A stretch of DNA of 64,000 nt from Escherichia coli (GTDB lineage Bacteria > Pseudomonadota > Gammaproteobacteria > Enterobacterales > Enterobacteriaceae), in assembly GCF_011881725.1 (NCBI RefSeq), contig NZ_JAATUR010000017.1:21618-85617 (forward strand), in the 5' to 3' direction. Position numbers and translations under genes: made by a program. Below the pieces are notes generated by a model. The model had not been told where the DNA came from. It did no database searches and worked only from the letters and a program-made list of their open reading frames with translations. Shown here one piece after another: positions 61,938-64,000 of this stretch. Every line of letters begins with the position of its first letter. Within the stretch, counting starts at the first letter, position 1.

Positions 61938-62053
61938 TCCGTGCGGCATTCCGCGCGTGGGCGTTGGCGAGACTCCTCACGCTGTTGTATTATGGCGGGC
62001 TATCCATCCGGGCAGGCGCCTGGCTGATTGTTTCCCCCGAAGTCACCAAGATC

Positions 62054-62347
62054 ATGGCCAAAGAACAAACGGACCGTACGACATTAGATCTGTTCGCGCA
62101 CGAGCGTCGACCGGGACGACCGAAAACCAATCCGCTTTCGCGCGATGAACAGCTGCGTATTAATAAACGCAACCAGCTAAAACGCGACAAAGTACGTGGC
62201 CTTAAGCGTGTCGAACTGAAGCTGAACGCGGAAGCTGTCGAGGCGCTGAACGAGCTGGCAGAGTCGCGCAATATGAGCCGCAGCGAACTGATCGAAGAGA
62301 TGTTGATGCAGCAACTGGCGGCGCTGCGTAGTCAGGGCATCGTTTAA
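62054..62347 (+). CDS. ybfE: LexA-regulated protein YbfE
   Basis: The 97-residue protein starts at ATG 62054 ([25 protein letters not shown]). The C-terminal half ([34 protein letters not shown]) looks like a ribbon-helix-helix DNA-binding fold, so a regulatory role is possible. A longer frame upstream to 61964 is open but adds a hydrophobic stretch not part of the family. It lies between ybfF and fldA and has an SOS box upstream. Confidence 0.9.
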   Translation: MAKEQTDRTTLDLFAHERRPGRPKTNPLSRDEQLRINKRNQLKRDKVRGLKRVELKLNAEAVEALNELAESRNMSRSELIEEMLMQQLAALRSQGIV

Positions 62348-62417
62348 ATTTCCACTTTCATGTAGCACAGTGTGCAGTCCTGCTCGTTTGCTGATTCCGC
62401 AAGACTGCCTGTTCTGC

Positions 62418-62423
62418 TATGAT
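62418..62423 (+). promoter_or_regulatory. Candidate -10 box of fldA
   Basis: TATGAT with TTCCGC 17 bp upstream lies 63 bp before the fldA start. Confidence 0.45.
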
Positions 62424-62486
62424 TGCCTTTATCCGTGGGCAATTTTCCACCCCCATTTCAATAAGTTTCAAGAGGTTATTTCACTC

Positions 62487-63017
62487 ATGGCTATCACTGG
62501 CATCTTTTTCGGCAGCGACACCGGTAATACCGAAAATATCGCAAAAATGATTCAAAAACAGCTTGGTAAAGACGTTGCCGATGTCCATGACATTGCAAAA
62601 AGCAGCAAAGAAGATCTGGAAGCTTATGACATTCTGCTGCTGGGCATCCCAACCTGGTATTACGGCGAAGCGCAGTGTGACTGGGATGACTTTTTCCCGA
62701 CTCTCGAAGAGATTGATTTCAATGGTAAACTGGTTGCGCTGTTTGGTTGTGGCGACCAGGAAGATTACGCCGAATATTTCTGCGACGCATTAGGCACCAT
62801 CCGCGACATCATTGAACCGCGCGGTGCAACTATCGTTGGTCACTGGCCAACTGCGGGCTACCATTTCGAAGCGTCAAAAGGTCTGGCAGATGATGACCAC
62901 TTTGTCGGTCTGGCTATCGACGAAGACCGTCAGCCGGAACTGACCGCTGAACGTGTAGAAAAATGGGTAAAACAAATTTCTGAAGAACTGCATCTCGACG
63001 AAATTATCAATGCCTGA
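62487..63017 (+). CDS. fldA: Flavodoxin 1
   Basis: FldA is an essential FMN electron carrier that feeds radical SAM enzymes, IspG/IspH, MetH and anaerobic ribonucleotide reductase activation. The 176-residue long-chain flavodoxin has the FMN phosphate loop SDTGNTE (10-16), aromatic stacking residues Trp57 (PTWYYGE) and Tyr97 region ([10 protein letters not shown]). The start at 62487 follows AAGAGG; a longer frame is open but unlikely. Confidence 0.98.
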   Translation: MAITGIFFGSDTGNTENIAKMIQKQLGKDVADVHDIAKSSKEDLEAYDILLLGIPTWYYGEAQCDWDDFFPTLEEIDFNGKLVALFGCGDQEDYAEYFCDALGTIRDIIEPRGATIVGHWPTAGYHFEASKGLADDDHFVGLAIDEDRQPELTAERVEKWVKQISEELHLDEIINA

Positions 63018-63024
63018 TGTACTG

Positions 63025-63048
63025 CGGCGTAGACTCGTGTCTACGCCG
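63025..63048 (+). terminator. Hairpin after fldA
   Basis: CGGCGTAGAC-TCGT-GTCTACGCCG is a perfect 10-bp stem 7 bp after the fldA stop. The T-run is poor, so some read-through into uof-fur is likely, as described for fldA-fur. Confidence 0.65.
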
Positions 63049-63222
63049 TATTAATAGATAACGCCAATCAAAATAATTGCTACAAATTTGTAACTTTTGC
63101 CTGTGTGCCTGTACAATGTTCCAGTATTGAAGTGGCGTTGCCAACGTAAATGTAAGCTATGCCACGTTTTTATTAACAATATTTGCCAGGGACTTGTGGT
63201 TTTCATTTAGGCATGGCAATTC

Positions 63223-63241
63223 TATAATGATACGCATTATC
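63223..63241 (+). promoter_or_regulatory. Fur box at the uof start
   Basis: TATAATGATACGCATTATC matches the 19-bp Fur consensus (GATAATGATAATCATTATC) at 15 positions. It overlaps the uof start codon; Fur is known to repress its own gene modestly. Confidence 0.8.
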
Positions 63242-63313
63242 TCAAGAGCAAATTCTGTCACTTCTTTTAATGAAGTGAACCGCTTAGTAACAGGACAGAT
63301 TCCGCATGACTGA
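63227..63313 (+). CDS. uof: Uof leader peptide coupled to fur
   Basis: The 28-codon frame (MIRIISRANSVTSFNEVNRL and eight more residues) ends inside the fur start with an 8-base overlap. In E. coli, fur translation depends on uof translation and RyhB pairs with the uof region to lower Fur output. The sequence equals the K-12 form as I remember it. Confidence 0.9.
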   Translation: MIRIISRANSVTSFNEVNRLVTGQIPHD

Positions 63314-63752
63314 TAACAATACCGCCCTAAAGAAAGCTGGCCTGAAAGTAACGCTTCCTCGCTTAAAAATCCTGGAAGTTCTTCAGGAGCCGGACAACCA
63401 TCACGTCAGTGCGGAAGATTTATACAAACGTCTGATCGATATGGGTGAAGAAATTGGTCTGGCTACGGTTTATCGCGTACTGAACCAGTTTGACGACGCT
63501 GGTATCGTCACCCGCCACAATTTTGAAGGCGGTAAATCTGTATTTGAACTGACACAGCAACATCACCACGATCACCTGATCTGCCTCGACTGCGGCAAGG
63601 TTATCGAATTTAGTGATGATTCCATCGAAGCGCGTCAGCGTGAAATCGCCGCAAAACATGGAATTCGCCTGACTAACCATAGTCTCTATCTTTACGGTCA
63701 CTGCGCTGAAGGCGATTGCCGCGAAGATGAACATGCGCACGAAGGCAAATAA
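63306..63752 (+). CDS. fur: Ferric uptake regulator Fur
   Basis: Fur is the Fe(II)-dependent master repressor of iron uptake. The 148-residue protein has an N-terminal winged helix (about 1-82) and a dimerisation/metal domain with HHHDHLICLDCGK (Cys93, Cys96) and GHCAEGDCRE (Cys133, Cys138). It is coupled to uof and followed by a strong terminator. Confidence 0.98.
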   Translation: MTDNNTALKKAGLKVTLPRLKILEVLQEPDNHHVSAEDLYKRLIDMGEEIGLATVYRVLNQFDDAGIVTRHNFEGGKSVFELTQQHHHDHLICLDCGKVIEFSDDSIEARQREIAAKHGIRLTNHSLYLYGHCAEGDCREDEHAHEGK

Positions 63753-63766
63753 GCCAGCCTGAATAA

Positions 63767-63795
63767 GAAAAGCCAACCTACGGGTTGGCTTTTTA
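63767..63795 (+). terminator. Bidirectional terminator between fur and chiQ
   Basis: AGCCAACC-TACG-GGTTGGCT with A4 before and T5 after lies 18 bp past the fur stop, in the gap to the convergent chiQ. Confidence 0.9.
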
Positions 63796-63835
63796 TACCA
63801 GGGAAATAAGAAAACGCGAGAGTTACAGCTCTCAC

Positions 63836-64000
63836 TTATTTGTTATTACTGCGAATTTCCTGCCAGACCTTATCGCAATCGGCTTTAACCGCCTGGTCAT
63901 TACCGGCTTGCGTTGCCTGAATGCACCGCTGATAATCCAGCACGCGGACACTTTCTTGCTCGGCAAATTGCTGATGTTGTTTCTCTTTCTTCAGCACATC
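63836..64000 (-). CDS. chiQ: ChiQ (YbfN) lipoprotein, C-terminal part
   Basis: The last 54 codons and stop of a leftward gene are present; the 5' part is outside the window. The visible part (KEKQHQQFAEQESVRVLDYQ onward, ending EIRSNNK) is helical and charged with two cysteines (YQRCIQ, ADCDKVW). I assign chiQ from its place next to fur and from sequence memory. ChiQ is a lipoprotein co-transcribed with the chitoporin gene chiP, for uptake of chitin sugars. Confidence 0.85.
   Translation of the reverse strand, partial: DVLKKEKQHQQFAEQESVRVLDYQRCIQATQAGNDQAVKADCDKVWQEIRSNNK

Overview
The window is a stretch of an Escherichia coli chromosome (or a very close relative). I recognise almost every protein, and the gene order from aroG to fur/chiQ is the E. 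coli one, read here in the opposite direction to the usual K-12 map. I found no prophage, insertion sequence, CRISPR array or integrase. Comparisons with K-12 are from memory of that map, not from a search.

Layout. (1) 1-4.9 kb: aroG (3' end cut off), ybgS, zitB, pnuC, nadA. (2) 4.8-5.9 kb: an operon of five tRNA-Lys and two tRNA-Val genes, with two spacer repeats that copy the tRNA-Lys 3' end. (3) 5.9-11.5 kb: ybgC-tolQ-tolR-tolA-tolB-pal-cpoB, the Tol-Pal envelope machine. (4) 11.7-14.8 kb: cydA-cydB-cydX-ybgE, the bd-I oxidase, followed by 1.55 kb of AT-rich DNA where K-12 carries mngRAB. (5) 16.3-28.2 kb: sdhCDAB-sucABCD with the SdhX 3'-UTR RNA, and divergent gltA. (6) 28.2-36.1 kb: an accessory cluster absent from the K-12 map between gltA and ybgD. 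It holds a TRAP transporter (DctP/Q/M-like), a two-subunit UxaA/SuyAB-type dehydratase, an SDR, a zinc alcohol dehydrogenase, an RraA/HMG-aldolase-like protein and a divergent GntR/FCD regulator. (7) 36.5-41.4 kb: the ybgDQPO chaperone-usher fimbrial operon. (8) 41.5-50.5 kb: abrB, nei, the 5-oxoprolinase genes pxpBCA, ybgI, dtpD, phr, ybgA and ybfA. (9) 50.8-58.6 kb: kdpFABCDE. (10) 58.7-64 kb: pgm, seqA, ybfF, ybfE, fldA, uof-fur and the 3' end of chiQ.

Differences from K-12: mngRAB, the ybfP-ybfGH-potE-speF block (kdpE is next to pgm) and the rhsC block (ybgA is next to ybfA) are missing, while the TRAP/sugar-acid cluster is present. This resembles a non-K-12 lineage such as an extraintestinal type, but I cannot assign a phylogroup from the window.

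The core genes supply central carbon flow (citrate synthase, 2-oxoglutarate dehydrogenase, succinyl-CoA synthetase, succinate dehydrogenase), microaerobic respiration, NAD synthesis, envelope integrity, potassium uptake and iron control. The most interesting part is the accessory cluster. Its parts fit uptake of an acidic sugar-derived substrate, oxidation/reduction at one or two carbons, dehydration to a 2-keto-3-deoxy acid and aldol cleavage to pyruvate. Its substrate is not known to me. A 33-bp near-perfect palindrome sits over the ribosome binding site of its first gene, and a 23-codon ORF is translationally coupled to its regulator.
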